Source of the DNA: Gammaproteobacteria bacterium
GTDB taxonomy: Bacteria; Pseudomonadota; Gammaproteobacteria; GCA-001735895
Direction: 5' to 3'
Length of the DNA stretch: 7,617 nucleotides
NCBI GenBank assembly: GCA_027293245.1
Contig: JAPUFZ010000398.1
Coordinates: 1 to 7,617 of the forward strand
Positions 1 through 7,285 of the stretch are shown piece after piece; position 1 is the stretch's first letter, and every line of letters starts with the position of its first letter. The notes under the pieces were generated by a model. That model did not search any database and was not told where the DNA came from. It saw only the letters and a list, made by a program, of their open reading frames with translations. The position numbers were made by a program, and so were the translations under genes.

Positions 1-1071
1 GGCGGGCAGGTAACCTCGACCATCAGGAAAGGCATTATCGATAGCACTGCTGTGGCGCAATCGCCCGATTTGTTGATATACGGCATGTTAGCCTCGCTCA
101 TTGCGGCCGGCCTGTGGTTGGTGATTGCCTCACGTGCCGGCTGGCCGGTTTCGACGACCCATACCATCGTTGGTGCTATCGTTGGATTTGCCATGGTTGG
201 CATAGGCATGGACGCGGTCATGTGGGCCAGGGTCGGCACCATTGTCATAAGCTGGGTGGTATCCCCGGTTATGTCCGGAATACTGGCTTTTATCCTGTTC
301 CGCAGTGTGCAGAAATTTATCCTGAACACCGATAATCCTATCGCGAATGCAAAAAAGTACGTACCAGTTTACATATTCGCAACGGGGTTCATGATTGCAC
401 TGGTCACGCTATTTAAAGGCCTGAAACATGTTGGTCTTGAATTTAGCACAGCACAGAGTTATGGCATCGCATTCGTCGTTGGTTTAGTAGTCATGGCATG
501 CGGAATCTTTTATATATCCCGCATTAAAATCGACCCGCTGGACGATAAGGACTTCCATTACGCCAACGTAGAGAAAATTTTTAGCGTATTAATGGTTGTG
601 ACCGCCTGCTCTATCGCCTTTGCCCACGGTTCGAATGACGTCGCCAACGCGGTGGGGCCCATGGCCGCGGTTATCAGTATTGCCAATGAGGGTGTGGTCA
701 CGCAAAATTCCGCGATGCCGGTCTGGGTTTTACTGGTCGGTGGTGTGGGTATAGTGCTTGGACTGGCGATGTACGGTAAAAAAGTGATTGCGACCGTGGG
801 TCAGAACATTACCGAGTTAACACCGAGCCGTGGTTTTGCCTGCGGGCTGGCGGCCTCGACCACCGTTGTCATCGCCTCAAGCACCGGGTTGCCGATATCA
901 ACGACACACACGCTAGTGGGTGCGGTCCTGGGTGTTGGACTGGCACGGGGTATAGGTGCATTGAATCTCGGCGTAGTGGGGACTATTTTTATGTCGTGGA
1001 TTATTACCTTGCCGGCAGGCGCCCTGCTTTCTATCTTCTTCTTTTACTTTTTCAAAGGGATATTTGGTTGA
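1..1071 (+). CDS. pit: PiT-family low-affinity inorganic phosphate transporter, 5' end cut by window edge
   Basis: Inner-membrane permease importing inorganic phosphate (family knowledge: usually metal-phosphate with H+ symport). The frame is open from base 1, so the first visible codons belong to the gene and the GTG at 52 is not its start. 356 codons remain; relatives of this short type run a little over 400 aa, so roughly 60-70 N-terminal residues, including the first GANDVANA-like motif, are missing. The internal duplication is clear: GWPVSTTHT at fragment residues 47-55 and GLPISTTHT at 296-304, with the second-repeat signature FAHGSNDVAN at 207-216. Many hydrophobic segments fill the rest, and there is no long central loop as in E. 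coli PitA. The C-terminus is hydrophobic and ends at TGA 1069-1071. It converges on the dUTPase gene. A DUF47-type partner often precedes such genes but would lie outside the window. Family assignment is firm; substrate is inferred from family. Confidence 0.95.
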   Translation, partial: GGQVTSTIRKGIIDSTAVAQSPDLLIYGMLASLIAAGLWLVIASRAGWPVSTTHTIVGAIVGFAMVGIGMDAVMWARVGTIVISWVVSPVMSGILAFILFRSVQKFILNTDNPIANAKKYVPVYIFATGFMIALVTLFKGLKHVGLEFSTAQSYGIAFVVGLVVMACGIFYISRIKIDPLDDKDFHYANVEKIFSVLMVVTACSIAFAHGSNDVANAVGPMAAVISIANEGVVTQNSAMPVWVLLVGGVGIVLGLAMYGKKVIATVGQNITELTPSRGFACGLAASTTVVIASSTGLPISTTHTLVGAVLGVGLARGIGALNLGVVGTIFMSWIITLPAGALLSIFFFYFFKGIFG

Positions 1072-1098
1072 TCACCCTCACCTGACTTCGGCAGATTC

Positions 1099-1124
1099 GG
1101 GGTCAGATCTTCAGCTCTGACCCC
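1099..1124 (+). repeat. REP-like hairpin unit 1
   Basis: Stem arms are 1099-1107 (GGGGTCAGA) and 1116-1124 (TCTGACCCC), perfectly complementary, with loop TCTTCAGC at 1108-1115. It starts 28 bases after the phosphate transporter stop codon and is entirely intergenic. Confidence 0.85.
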
Positions 1125-1137
1125 AGGCCGATTTCAA

Positions 1138-1163
1138 GGGGTCAGAACTAAAGGTCTGACCCC
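1138..1163 (-). repeat. REP-like hairpin unit 2, overlapping the dUTPase 3' end
   Basis: Stem arms are 1138-1146 and 1155-1163, the same 9-bp stem as unit 1, with loop ACTAAAGG at 1147-1154. Read on the minus strand it resembles unit 1 best, hence the assigned strand. The dUTPase stop codon (TAG on the minus strand, bases 1150-1148) lies in the loop, and the codons for the final Gly-Ser-Asp-Leu plus part of the preceding Thr codon lie inside the repeat. Confidence 0.85.
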
Positions 1164-1792
1164 GTAGAGTTGGGAGAGGGAGTAACTGGATAACGCGCGT
1201 GCAATCCCTGGTATAGCTGGTCCTTGAATTCAACACTGTCACTGTCGAGGCTGGCGAGCAGTTCGGCCAGGTGTTCGTTATCTTCCCGGTCTTGCCATAC
1301 TTTGATATAGCTGCCGTCCCTGTAGCCATGGTCCTGGCGAAAAAAGTTCAGTACATTTTTACCGACGTACATCCGATACAACTGGTCAAAGTCCATCTCG
1401 ATCAATCGCATGATATTGGCGAACCCGGAAAAATGCATCGACTGGTCGGCAATCGTCGATTGCGCCATCGACTCGATTGCCTGTCGCATGTCGTCGATCT
1501 TACCGGGACAGGCCATTTCATCCAGTATCCGAGCCGCGACCTCATCATTATCACCGTCCTGTAGTAGATAATCGCTCATCGCAAAGTGAAGAATATCGAC
1601 CAGCTCGAGCCGTACCTGATCGAGATCAGGCTGCTGGTGTTTCCACCATTTCCAGCCATAATGATCGAGCATTTCGGCGCATTCGGTCCAGATCGCCCGA
1701 TACCATTCATTATTAGCCTGGCGCCAGTTTGAATTCACCCGACTGTTCATTGCATCCTGCAATTCAAGCATGACCAGTAACTTGTCTTTCAT
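1148..1792 (-). CDS. Dimeric-type dUTP diphosphatase (dUTPase_2, MazG-like all-alpha fold)
   Basis: Predicted cytosolic enzyme hydrolysing dUTP to dUMP and pyrophosphate, keeping uracil out of DNA and feeding dTMP synthesis. From the ATG at 1792 it is 214 aa. Seen: an EWYRAIW motif at residues 29-35, a metal-binding ExxE at 37-40 (in TECAEMLDH) and ExxD at 63-66 (in LELVDILHF), the paired acidic motif of the MazG/dimeric dUTPase superfamily. A later conserved block, YVGKNVLNFFRQDHGY (142-157), is typical of this family's nucleotide-binding C-terminal part. The frame extends upstream to a TTG at 1840, but MKDKLLVMLELQDAMN matches the usual family beginning, so ATG 1792 is preferred; neither has a strong ribosome site. 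The last residues (TGSDL) are encoded largely by a REP-like repeat. It lies 85 bases downstream of the SLC13 permease gene on the same strand, possibly co-transcribed. It is unrelated to the trimeric Dut. Substrate inferred from family. Confidence 0.9.
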   Translation of the reverse strand: MKDKLLVMLELQDAMNSRVNSNWRQANNEWYRAIWTECAEMLDHYGWKWWKHQQPDLDQVRLELVDILHFAMSDYLLQDGDNDEVAARILDEMACPGKIDDMRQAIESMAQSTIADQSMHFSGFANIMRLIEMDFDQLYRMYVGKNVLNFFRQDHGYRDGSYIKVWQDREDNEHLAELLASLDSDSVEFKDQLYQGLHARYPVTPSPNSTGSDL

Positions 1793-1832
1793 GGGTACAT
1801 TTTTCCGCAAATCGCGAAGTGTACTAAGGAAA

Positions 1833-1849
1833 CTCTGCAAAAGGCAGAG
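1833..1849 (-). terminator. Small hairpin between permease and dUTPase genes, possible weak terminator
   Basis: On the minus strand CTCTGC and GCAGAG form a 6-bp stem with loop CTTTT, followed by TTTCCTT. It starts 28 bases after the permease stop. The stem is short and the T-tract is interrupted, so it could be a weak terminator, an attenuator or chance. The alternative TTG start of the dUTPase frame falls in it, which is another reason to prefer the later ATG. Confidence 0.3.
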
Positions 1850-1877
1850 CTTGATAAAATTTCGTTCGCCCGCTATC

Positions 1878-3728
1878 TCAAAGCATGCCGTACAGCCAGG
1901 GCAGTAAAAAACTGAGAGCGAGCCACATGATGATGATTAATGGCAGACCGACACGGACGAAATCACCAAAGCTATAGTTACCGGCATTCATTACCAGCAA
2001 ATTGGTCTGGTAAGCCATCGGTGTGGCAAAACTCATATTGGCGCCGAAGATAACCGCTAGTACAAACGGCTCGGGCGGTTGACCTAACTGCTGGGCGATA
2101 CCGATAGCGATAGGAGTGCCGATTACTGCGGCAGCATTGTTGGATACGACATTGGTTAGCATGGCCATCATCAACAATAGTCCGCTGAGAACGATTACCG
2201 GAGAGAGACCTTCGGTACCGGCTACATAAGCCTGCGCCAGAAAGGCAGCACCACCGGTTTCAACCATTGCGGTTCCCATCGCCAGGCTGGCGGCAATAAT
2301 TAGTATTACCGAGCGGTCCAGGGCTCGTGTGGCGTCATACCATTTAAGACAGCCGGTTAGCAGCATTAACAGGACGCCGCTTAATGCACTGACGACGATC
2401 GGCAGAAATCCAAACGCAGCACTACAGATGATGTAGAGCATGATTAGCATTGCGATGGGTGCCTTTGATGAGATCGGCAATGCCGATTTGGCGTCCAGGA
2501 CGAGTAAATTTCGACTCGATTTCAAGCGTTCGATACTGTGAACCGAACCCTGAACCAGTAAGATATCGCCCGAATGCAAACGGGTTTCCTCGGTGTGTTC
2601 GACACCGGGTTGGTTGGCTCGCTTGTTGGAACGGTACAGGGCCAGTACCAATAACTGGTATCGAGCGCTAAACCGTGTTTTGTTCAGGGTCCGGCCATCC
2701 AGCGGCGAACCCGGTACCACGACGACTTCGGCTAGTTGCTGGGTAGAGTCGCGTAAAGGATGGTCTTCATCGACTGGCTCGTCACCGGAATACAGTCTGG
2801 CGCCCAGTAAAGTTTCAAATTCCTTTAAGGTTTCGCGTGAGCTTTTGACCACGATACGATCGCCGCTTCGCAGCAACAGATCGGGCAATGCAATTAGCCG
2901 GGTATTTTCCGGCCCGCGTAAAATCTGTTTTACATCGAGCTCACCATGGGTTAACTCGATTGCTTCAGAAAGCCTTTTCTGGTTCACAATACTGTCGTCG
3001 TGAATGCGTAGCTGAGCGGTAAAATGCCTTGGCGACGTGGTTGGCAGGCGAGCTTCTCGAAGCGGACTAATGCGTGGCGCCACTATCCATAGATACAGTA
3101 ATCCAATGCTGCCGGCCAACATTGCCGGGAAGGCAAAATCAAACATGCCGAACTGGCGTAATCCAAGGTCTGCGGCGACTGCTACCACGAGCAAATTGGT
3201 GGAGGTCCCGATACTGGTTGCCATACCACCAATAGAAGTTGCGAATCCCATTGGCATCAGTAAATTCGATGCCGGCGTGTCTGTTTTCAGGGAAACACTG
3301 ATGAGGATCGGTAACAGCAGGATAACGATTGGAGTATTGTTGACGAATGCACTGAGAATGGCGGCTATGACCAGTGTGGCGAGCAGGGACAGTACCGGCC
3401 AGACCGACCACCATCGCGCCAGTTGCCGCCCTACCGGCTCCAGCGCACCGGTTCGGATCAGCGCCTGACCCGCAATCATCAGGGCACAGACTGTGATCAG
3501 AGCCTGATGTCCAAATCCGATTAATATATCAGCAGCGCGTAGCTGCCCTGCCGGTCTGACAAATGGTACCAGCTCAAATAACATTGCCAGCAATACCAGA
3601 ATCAACAGGCTGGTAGTGGCAAGTGGAATGCGTTCGCTGGCAAACAGGAAAAGTGCCAGAAATACCATAACCATAACGACCGTGGCATGACATCCCGGTT
3701 CCAGGGTGACTATTATTGACGTTTCCAT
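1878..3728 (-). CDS. SLC13/DASS-family permease with two central RCK_C (TrkA_C) domains, YfbS-like
   Basis: Inner-membrane secondary transporter, 616 aa, of the divalent anion:Na+ symporter group. Order: N-terminal membrane half (about residues 15-220), a soluble insert with two RCK_C domains (about 235-310 and 328-412), then the second membrane half (about 420-616). Inverted-repeat signatures are visible: FVNNTP (128-133) with GTSTNLL (174-180) in the first half, and VVSNNAAA (527-534) with ATPMAYQTNLL (568-578) in the second, matching the SNT-type substrate and sodium motifs of the family. The RCK_C repeats each carry a hydrophobic LLLRSGDRIVV-like strand pattern (284-294, and LHSGDILLVQG at 384-394). 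Length and layout match E. coli YfbS and the algal/bacterial Sac1-type proteins, for which sulfate or carboxylates have been proposed; the substrate here is unknown. Start is ATG 3728, without a clear Shine-Dalgarno; ATG 3674 is a possible alternative. Divergent from mfd. Confidence 0.9.
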   Translation of the reverse strand: METSIIVTLEPGCHATVVMVMVFLALFLFASERIPLATTSLLILVLLAMLFELVPFVRPAGQLRAADILIGFGHQALITVCALMIAGQALIRTGALEPVGRQLARWWSVWPVLSLLATLVIAAILSAFVNNTPIVILLLPILISVSLKTDTPASNLLMPMGFATSIGGMATSIGTSTNLLVVAVAADLGLRQFGMFDFAFPAMLAGSIGLLYLWIVAPRISPLREARLPTTSPRHFTAQLRIHDDSIVNQKRLSEAIELTHGELDVKQILRGPENTRLIALPDLLLRSGDRIVVKSSRETLKEFETLLGARLYSGDEPVDEDHPLRDSTQQLAEVVVVPGSPLDGRTLNKTRFSARYQLLVLALYRSNKRANQPGVEHTEETRLHSGDILLVQGSVHSIERLKSSRNLLVLDAKSALPISSKAPIAMLIMLYIICSAAFGFLPIVVSALSGVLLMLLTGCLKWYDATRALDRSVILIIAASLAMGTAMVETGGAAFLAQAYVAGTEGLSPVIVLSGLLLMMAMLTNVVSNNAAAVIGTPIAIGIAQQLGQPPEPFVLAVIFGANMSFATPMAYQTNLLVMNAGNYSFGDFVRVGLPLIIIMWLALSFLLPWLYGML

Positions 3729-3825
3729 AATTAATCATCAAAACATCGATAATGGAGTGTAGTACTTGTTTCAGCTAAGTCACTCTGTACAATCGCCGGA
3801 TTTGATCGAAAATCCTTCCCACAGT
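3729..3825. promoter_or_regulatory. Divergent intergenic region between the SLC13 permease gene and mfd
   Basis: These 97 bases separate two outward-facing genes and should carry start signals for both unless mfd begins earlier (see mfd). A plus-strand candidate promoter is listed separately. For the minus strand I see only poor matches (for example TACACT, and CATTAT near 3750) with no properly spaced -35 box, so I do not call one. No operator-like palindrome stands out. Confidence 0.5.
3766..3793 (+). promoter_or_regulatory. mfd: Candidate sigma-70 promoter for mfd
   Basis: TACAAT at 3788-3793 matches the -10 consensus at 5 of 6 positions. TTGTTT at 3766-3771 matches TTGACA at only 3 of 6, with a 16-base spacer. 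Transcription would begin near 3800 and give a leader of about 25 bases before ATG 3826. If it is the only promoter, it rules out the upstream TTG start of mfd. The -35 is weak and a single -10 match is not strong evidence. Confidence 0.3.
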
Positions 3826-6800
3826 ATGGCCAAAGCAATATTAAACCTACCAGAGTCAGTTCCAGGACAACCGCTGCGCATCGGGCAGCTTTACGGCTGT
3901 AGCCGGAGTTTGTTGCTGGCCGAACAAATAGCCGCCTATGCCGGATTGTCCGTGATTGTCTGCAGTGATATGGCCGATGCCGAGCAGGTCGAACAGGAGA
4001 TCCTGTTTTTTAGTCATCGTATCCCCGAGATCTTCCGTTTTCCGGACCTCGAGACCCTGCCCTATGATCAGTTTTCACCGCACCAGGATATTATTTCTGA
4101 GCGGCTTAAATGCCTGGCAAGCATTTCAGATGCAGGCGCTGGTTTACTGATTTTGCCAATCAGTACCCTGTTGCAGAAGGTGACGCCGCCAGAGTTTATT
4201 CGGCTTCGTTCGCTGTCGTTAAAAATTGGAGATATCATTGAACCTGCAGATCTTAGAGAAAAGATATCCCATTACGGCTACCGCGCGGTTTCACAGGTTA
4301 ATGAACACGGCGAATATGCCGTGCGGGGGTCGATACTGGATTTATTTCCAATGGGTAGCCGCACACCCTTTCGCATCGAATTTTTCGATAACGAAGTGGA
4401 GTCGATTCGCAGCTTCGACGTCGAAAATCAAACTTCGCTGGTAAAGCTCGATGCGATTAACCTGTTGCCCGCACAGGAATTTCCGCTCGATGAAGAAGGT
4501 ATTAAGACCTTCAGACAAAATTTCAGGGAGAGATTCGATATCGATCCCAATACCTGCCCGCTGTACAGCGATGTCTCCCAGGGCCTGTCTTCACCTGGCG
4601 TCGAGTATTACCTGCCGCTATTTTTTGAGGGCCTGGTCAGCCTGTTCGACTATCTGCCCGAAAACTGCCAGTTTTTATTTGATCAATCGGCCTTCGAAAG
4701 TAGCGAGCTATTCCGCCAGCAGGTCGAAGAGCGTTATCAAAGCAGGCGTTATAACCTGGAACGGCCGCTACTGCCGCCCGATGACCTTTTCCTGCAGACC
4801 AGTGAACTGGATGCGTATCTGAAAAGCTACCCCTGTATTTTTTTCAGCGCGTTCAAGTTTAGTGAGCAAAACCAGTCGATGCTTAATTGTGACACCCAGG
4901 CGATTCCGCAATTGACCCTGCAAAATCAGGCCGATGCGCCCGACGCCGCGCTGCAGGCCTTTATCGGCAAACCCGCCTTCGAAAAGATTCTGTTTAGCGC
5001 CGATTCGGCCGGGCGTCGTGAGTTTCTAGCCGAAGTTCTGCAGCATTATGGTATCCGCCCGACACCGGTGAATAGCTGGGGAGATTTTCTCTCTAACCAG
5101 TCCAGCCGATACTTTATTATTGCCTCTGCGCTGCAAACTGGTCTGACGCTGAGTACCGCGAAGTTGGCTATTATCGCCGAACATCAGTTATTTGGCGAAC
5201 GCGCAAAGCAGGCGAGGCGCCGTAAGTATAAAAAGACACGCGATGCCGAAGCTACCATACAAAGTCTGGCTGACTTACACGAAGGTGCGGCCGTAGTCCA
5301 CGAGGATCATGGCATAGGGCGATATCAGGGTCTGAAGACCCTGTCCGTGTCGAACATCGAAACCGAGTTTCTATGTATCGAATATGCCAACCAGGACAAG
5401 CTTTATGTCCCGGTATCCTCGCTGCATTTAATTAGCCGATATGCAGGCGCCAGTGACGAGAATGCACCCTTGCATCGTCTCGGCAGCGATCGCTGGCTAC
5501 GGGTGCGTAAGAAAGCCCAGCAAAAAATACACGATATTGCGGTTGAACTACTCGAGATACAGGCGCGTCGGCAAGCCTTGAGGGGCTTTGGGCACGATCT
5601 GTGTCTCGACGAGTACGCGAGTTTTGTCAGCGATTTTCCATTCGAAGAAACCCCGGACCAGGAGACCTCGATTCAGGCGGTGATCGACGACATGCAGGCG
5701 CCAAGACCCATGGATCGAATTGTTTGCGGCGATGTAGGCTTCGGAAAAACCGAGGTGAGTATGCGAGCCGCATTTATCGCCGCGAGCTCGGCAAAGCAGG
5801 TTGCGGTACTGGTGCCGACTACCTTGCTGGCGCGACAGCATTACCAGAATTTCCTCGACAGGTTTGCCGACTGGCCTATTCGGATTGCCATGCTGACTCG
5901 ATTCACGGGTAAGAAACAACTCGACGAAATCCTCTCGCAACTGGCGAGTGGTTTAATCGATATATTGATCGGAACCCACAAGCTGCTCTCCGAAAAGATA
6001 AAATATAAAGATCTTGGCCTGGTGATTATCGATGAAGAACATCGCTTCGGCGTTCGCCACAAGGAAAAACTCAAAGCCCTGCGAGCCCAGGTCGACTTAT
6101 TGACCATGACCGCGACGCCGATACCGAGAACCCTGAATATGTCGCTTTCCGGAATGCGTGACCTGTCGATTATCGCAACACCACCGATGCAGCGGCTCGC
6201 AATCAAAACATTCGTTTCACAGTGGAATAATGACACCATAATCGAGGGCTGCCAGCGCGAGCTGAAGCGCGGCGGACAAATTTATTTTCTTCACAACGAA
6301 GTTGTAACCATCGAGCGAACGGCGAGTGAGCTGCAGCTGCTGCTGCCTGATGCACGAATTGGTATCGTACACGGGCAGATGAAAGAAAAGGATCTTGAGC
6401 GAGTCATGCTCGATTTCTACCATCACCGCTGTAATTTACTGGTGTGTACGACAATCATCGAAAGTGGCATAGACGTGCCAACCGCGAATACTATTTTCAT
6501 CAATCGAGCGGACAAACTCGGGCTCGCACAGTTGCACCAGATCCGCGGACGGGTTGGACGTTCACATCACCGGGCCTATGCCTATCTATTTGTTCCGCAT
6601 CAACGTTCGATGAGCGCCGCTGCGCGTAAACGATTAGCGGCGATCGAATCGCTGGAAGATCTGGGTGTTGGATTTACCCTGGCGACGCATGACCTGGAAA
6701 TCCGCGGCGCCGGCGAGCTACTCGGCGATGAACAAAGTGGGCAGATTACCGAGATTGGTTTTACCCTCTACAGCGAGTTGCTCGAGCGAGCAGTACAGTC

Positions 6801-7284
6801 GTTAAAATCGAATGTGGCAATGGATTTCGAAACACCGCTAATGCGCGCCTCGGAGGTTGATTTTCATGTGCCGGCGTTAATTCCTGAAACCTATATTGCG
6901 GATATTCATAATCGTTTGGTTGAATATAAACGAATATCGGCAGCTACCAGTAACGAGGCTTTACGCGAGTTACAAATCGAACTGATAGACCGATTTGGAT
7001 TACTACCCGAAGCCTTGAAACATTTATTTCGTATTACCCGGATCAAGCTGTTAACAGTGAAACTGGGAATCGAGAAAATCGACATGGGTGAACAAAACGG
7101 TAAGTTTGTTTTTAATCCAAATCCAAATATCGATCCGATGAAAATCATTCAGCTGATCCAGTCCAGTCCAGACCAATACCGGTTTGATGGTAAACAAACC
7201 TTGCGTATTGTCTGTCGAAGTGATGAACTTGAGCCCAGGTTCGAGCAAACTGAAATGCTATTACAGGAGCTGTCAATTCCCTGA
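3826..7284 (+). CDS. mfd: Mfd, transcription-repair coupling factor
   Basis: DNA translocase that removes RNA polymerase stalled at lesions and recruits UvrA for nucleotide excision repair. From ATG 3826 it is 1152 aa, against 1148 in E. coli. N-terminal UvrB-like module: LETLPYDQFSPHQDI (75-89) and EHGEYAVRG (160-168); its P-loop is degenerate (LYGCSRSLL), as usual in Mfd. RNA-polymerase-interacting domain at about 480-550, starting LHEGAAVVHEDHGIG and ending LYVPVSSLHLISRYAG. RecG-like motor: Walker A GDVGFGKT (635-642), DEEH (736-739), TATP (762-765), TTIIESGIDVP (875-885), RGRVGR (907-912). C-terminal TRCF/D7 domain from about 1010, with ELIDRFGLLP. No frameshift or missing catalytic motif. 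The frame extends to a TTG at 3766 that has GGAG at suitable spacing (1172 aa); ATG 3826 is chosen because family members start just before the LP..G..L segment, although it lacks a Shine-Dalgarno. csiV follows after one base. Confidence 0.98.
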   Translation: MAKAILNLPESVPGQPLRIGQLYGCSRSLLLAEQIAAYAGLSVIVCSDMADAEQVEQEILFFSHRIPEIFRFPDLETLPYDQFSPHQDIISERLKCLASISDAGAGLLILPISTLLQKVTPPEFIRLRSLSLKIGDIIEPADLREKISHYGYRAVSQVNEHGEYAVRGSILDLFPMGSRTPFRIEFFDNEVESIRSFDVENQTSLVKLDAINLLPAQEFPLDEEGIKTFRQNFRERFDIDPNTCPLYSDVSQGLSSPGVEYYLPLFFEGLVSLFDYLPENCQFLFDQSAFESSELFRQQVEERYQSRRYNLERPLLPPDDLFLQTSELDAYLKSYPCIFFSAFKFSEQNQSMLNCDTQAIPQLTLQNQADAPDAALQAFIGKPAFEKILFSADSAGRREFLAEVLQHYGIRPTPVNSWGDFLSNQSSRYFIIASALQTGLTLSTAKLAIIAEHQLFGERAKQARRRKYKKTRDAEATIQSLADLHEGAAVVHEDHGIGRYQGLKTLSVSNIETEFLCIEYANQDKLYVPVSSLHLISRYAGASDENAPLHRLGSDRWLRVRKKAQQKIHDIAVELLEIQARRQALRGFGHDLCLDEYASFVSDFPFEETPDQETSIQAVIDDMQAPRPMDRIVCGDVGFGKTEVSMRAAFIAASSAKQVAVLVPTTLLARQHYQNFLDRFADWPIRIAMLTRFTGKKQLDEILSQLASGLIDILIGTHKLLSEKIKYKDLGLVIIDEEHRFGVRHKEKLKALRAQVDLLTMTATPIPRTLNMSLSGMRDLSIIATPPMQRLAIKTFVSQWNNDTIIEGCQRELKRGGQIYFLHNEVVTIERTASELQLLLPDARIGIVHGQMKEKDLERVMLDFYHHRCNLLVCTTIIESGIDVPTANTIFINRADKLGLAQLHQIRGRVGRSHHRAYAYLFVPHQRSMSAAARKRLAAIESLEDLGVGFTLATHDLEIRGAGELLGDEQSGQITEIGFTLYSELLERAVQSLKSNVAMDFETPLMRASEVDFHVPALIPETYIADIHNRLVEYKRISAATSNEALRELQIELIDRFGLLPEALKHLFRITRIKLLTVKLGIEKIDMGEQNGKFVFNPNPNIDPMKIIQLIQSSPDQYRFDGKQTLRIVCRSDELEPRFEQTEMLLQELSIP

Positions 7285-7285
7285 T

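Larger units (their letters stand above)
1099..1163. repeat. REP/BIME-like pair of mirror-oriented palindromes
   Basis: Two 26-base palindromes lie 13 bases apart between convergent genes. Each has a perfect 9-bp stem, GGGGTCAGA/TCTGACCCC, and an 8-base loop. Aligned directly, the loops agree at 4 of 8 positions; with the second unit reverse-complemented they agree at 5 of 8, so the units match at 23 of 26 positions and all three differences are transitions. This favours inverted orientation, as in bacterial interspersed mosaic elements. GGGGTCAG-type palindromes are known in gammaproteobacteria, often with REP-associated tyrosine transposases; none is visible here. Placement between convergent 3' ends is typical. 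No T-run follows either hairpin, so a canonical intrinsic terminator is not shown, though the stems could protect or end both transcripts. Confidence 0.8.

Noticed and set aside
52..54. GTG at 52 as the start of the phosphate transporter
   Set aside because: The frame is open to base 1 and codons 1-17 (GGQVTSTIRKGIIDSTA) match the PiT family, so the gene is cut by the window edge.
1099..1163. The palindromes as a canonical bidirectional intrinsic terminator
   Set aside because: The stems are followed by mixed sequence with no T-run on either strand; REP-like repeats explain their near-identity better, though some termination effect remains possible.
1838..1840. TTG at 1840 as the dUTPase start
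   Set aside because: It adds 16 residues not expected in the family, has no ribosome site and lies in a hairpin; ATG 1792 matches family N-termini.
2593..3468. Open frames on the plus strand opposite the SLC13 permease (2593-3003 and 3037-3468)
   Set aside because: They lie antisense inside a well-supported gene, and their products have low-complexity Ser/Arg-rich composition with no recognisable domain.
3752..3778. Eight-codon upstream frame (ATG GAG TGT ... TAA) before mfd
   Set aside because: It is too short to separate from chance, has no clear ribosome site of its own and may precede the transcript start; no leader-peptide logic (codon run or attenuator hairpins) is visible.
5548..6239. 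Minus-strand open frames opposite mfd (5548-5940 and 5841-6239)
   Set aside because: They are antisense to the conserved motor domains of mfd, overlap each other and have no recognisable domain.
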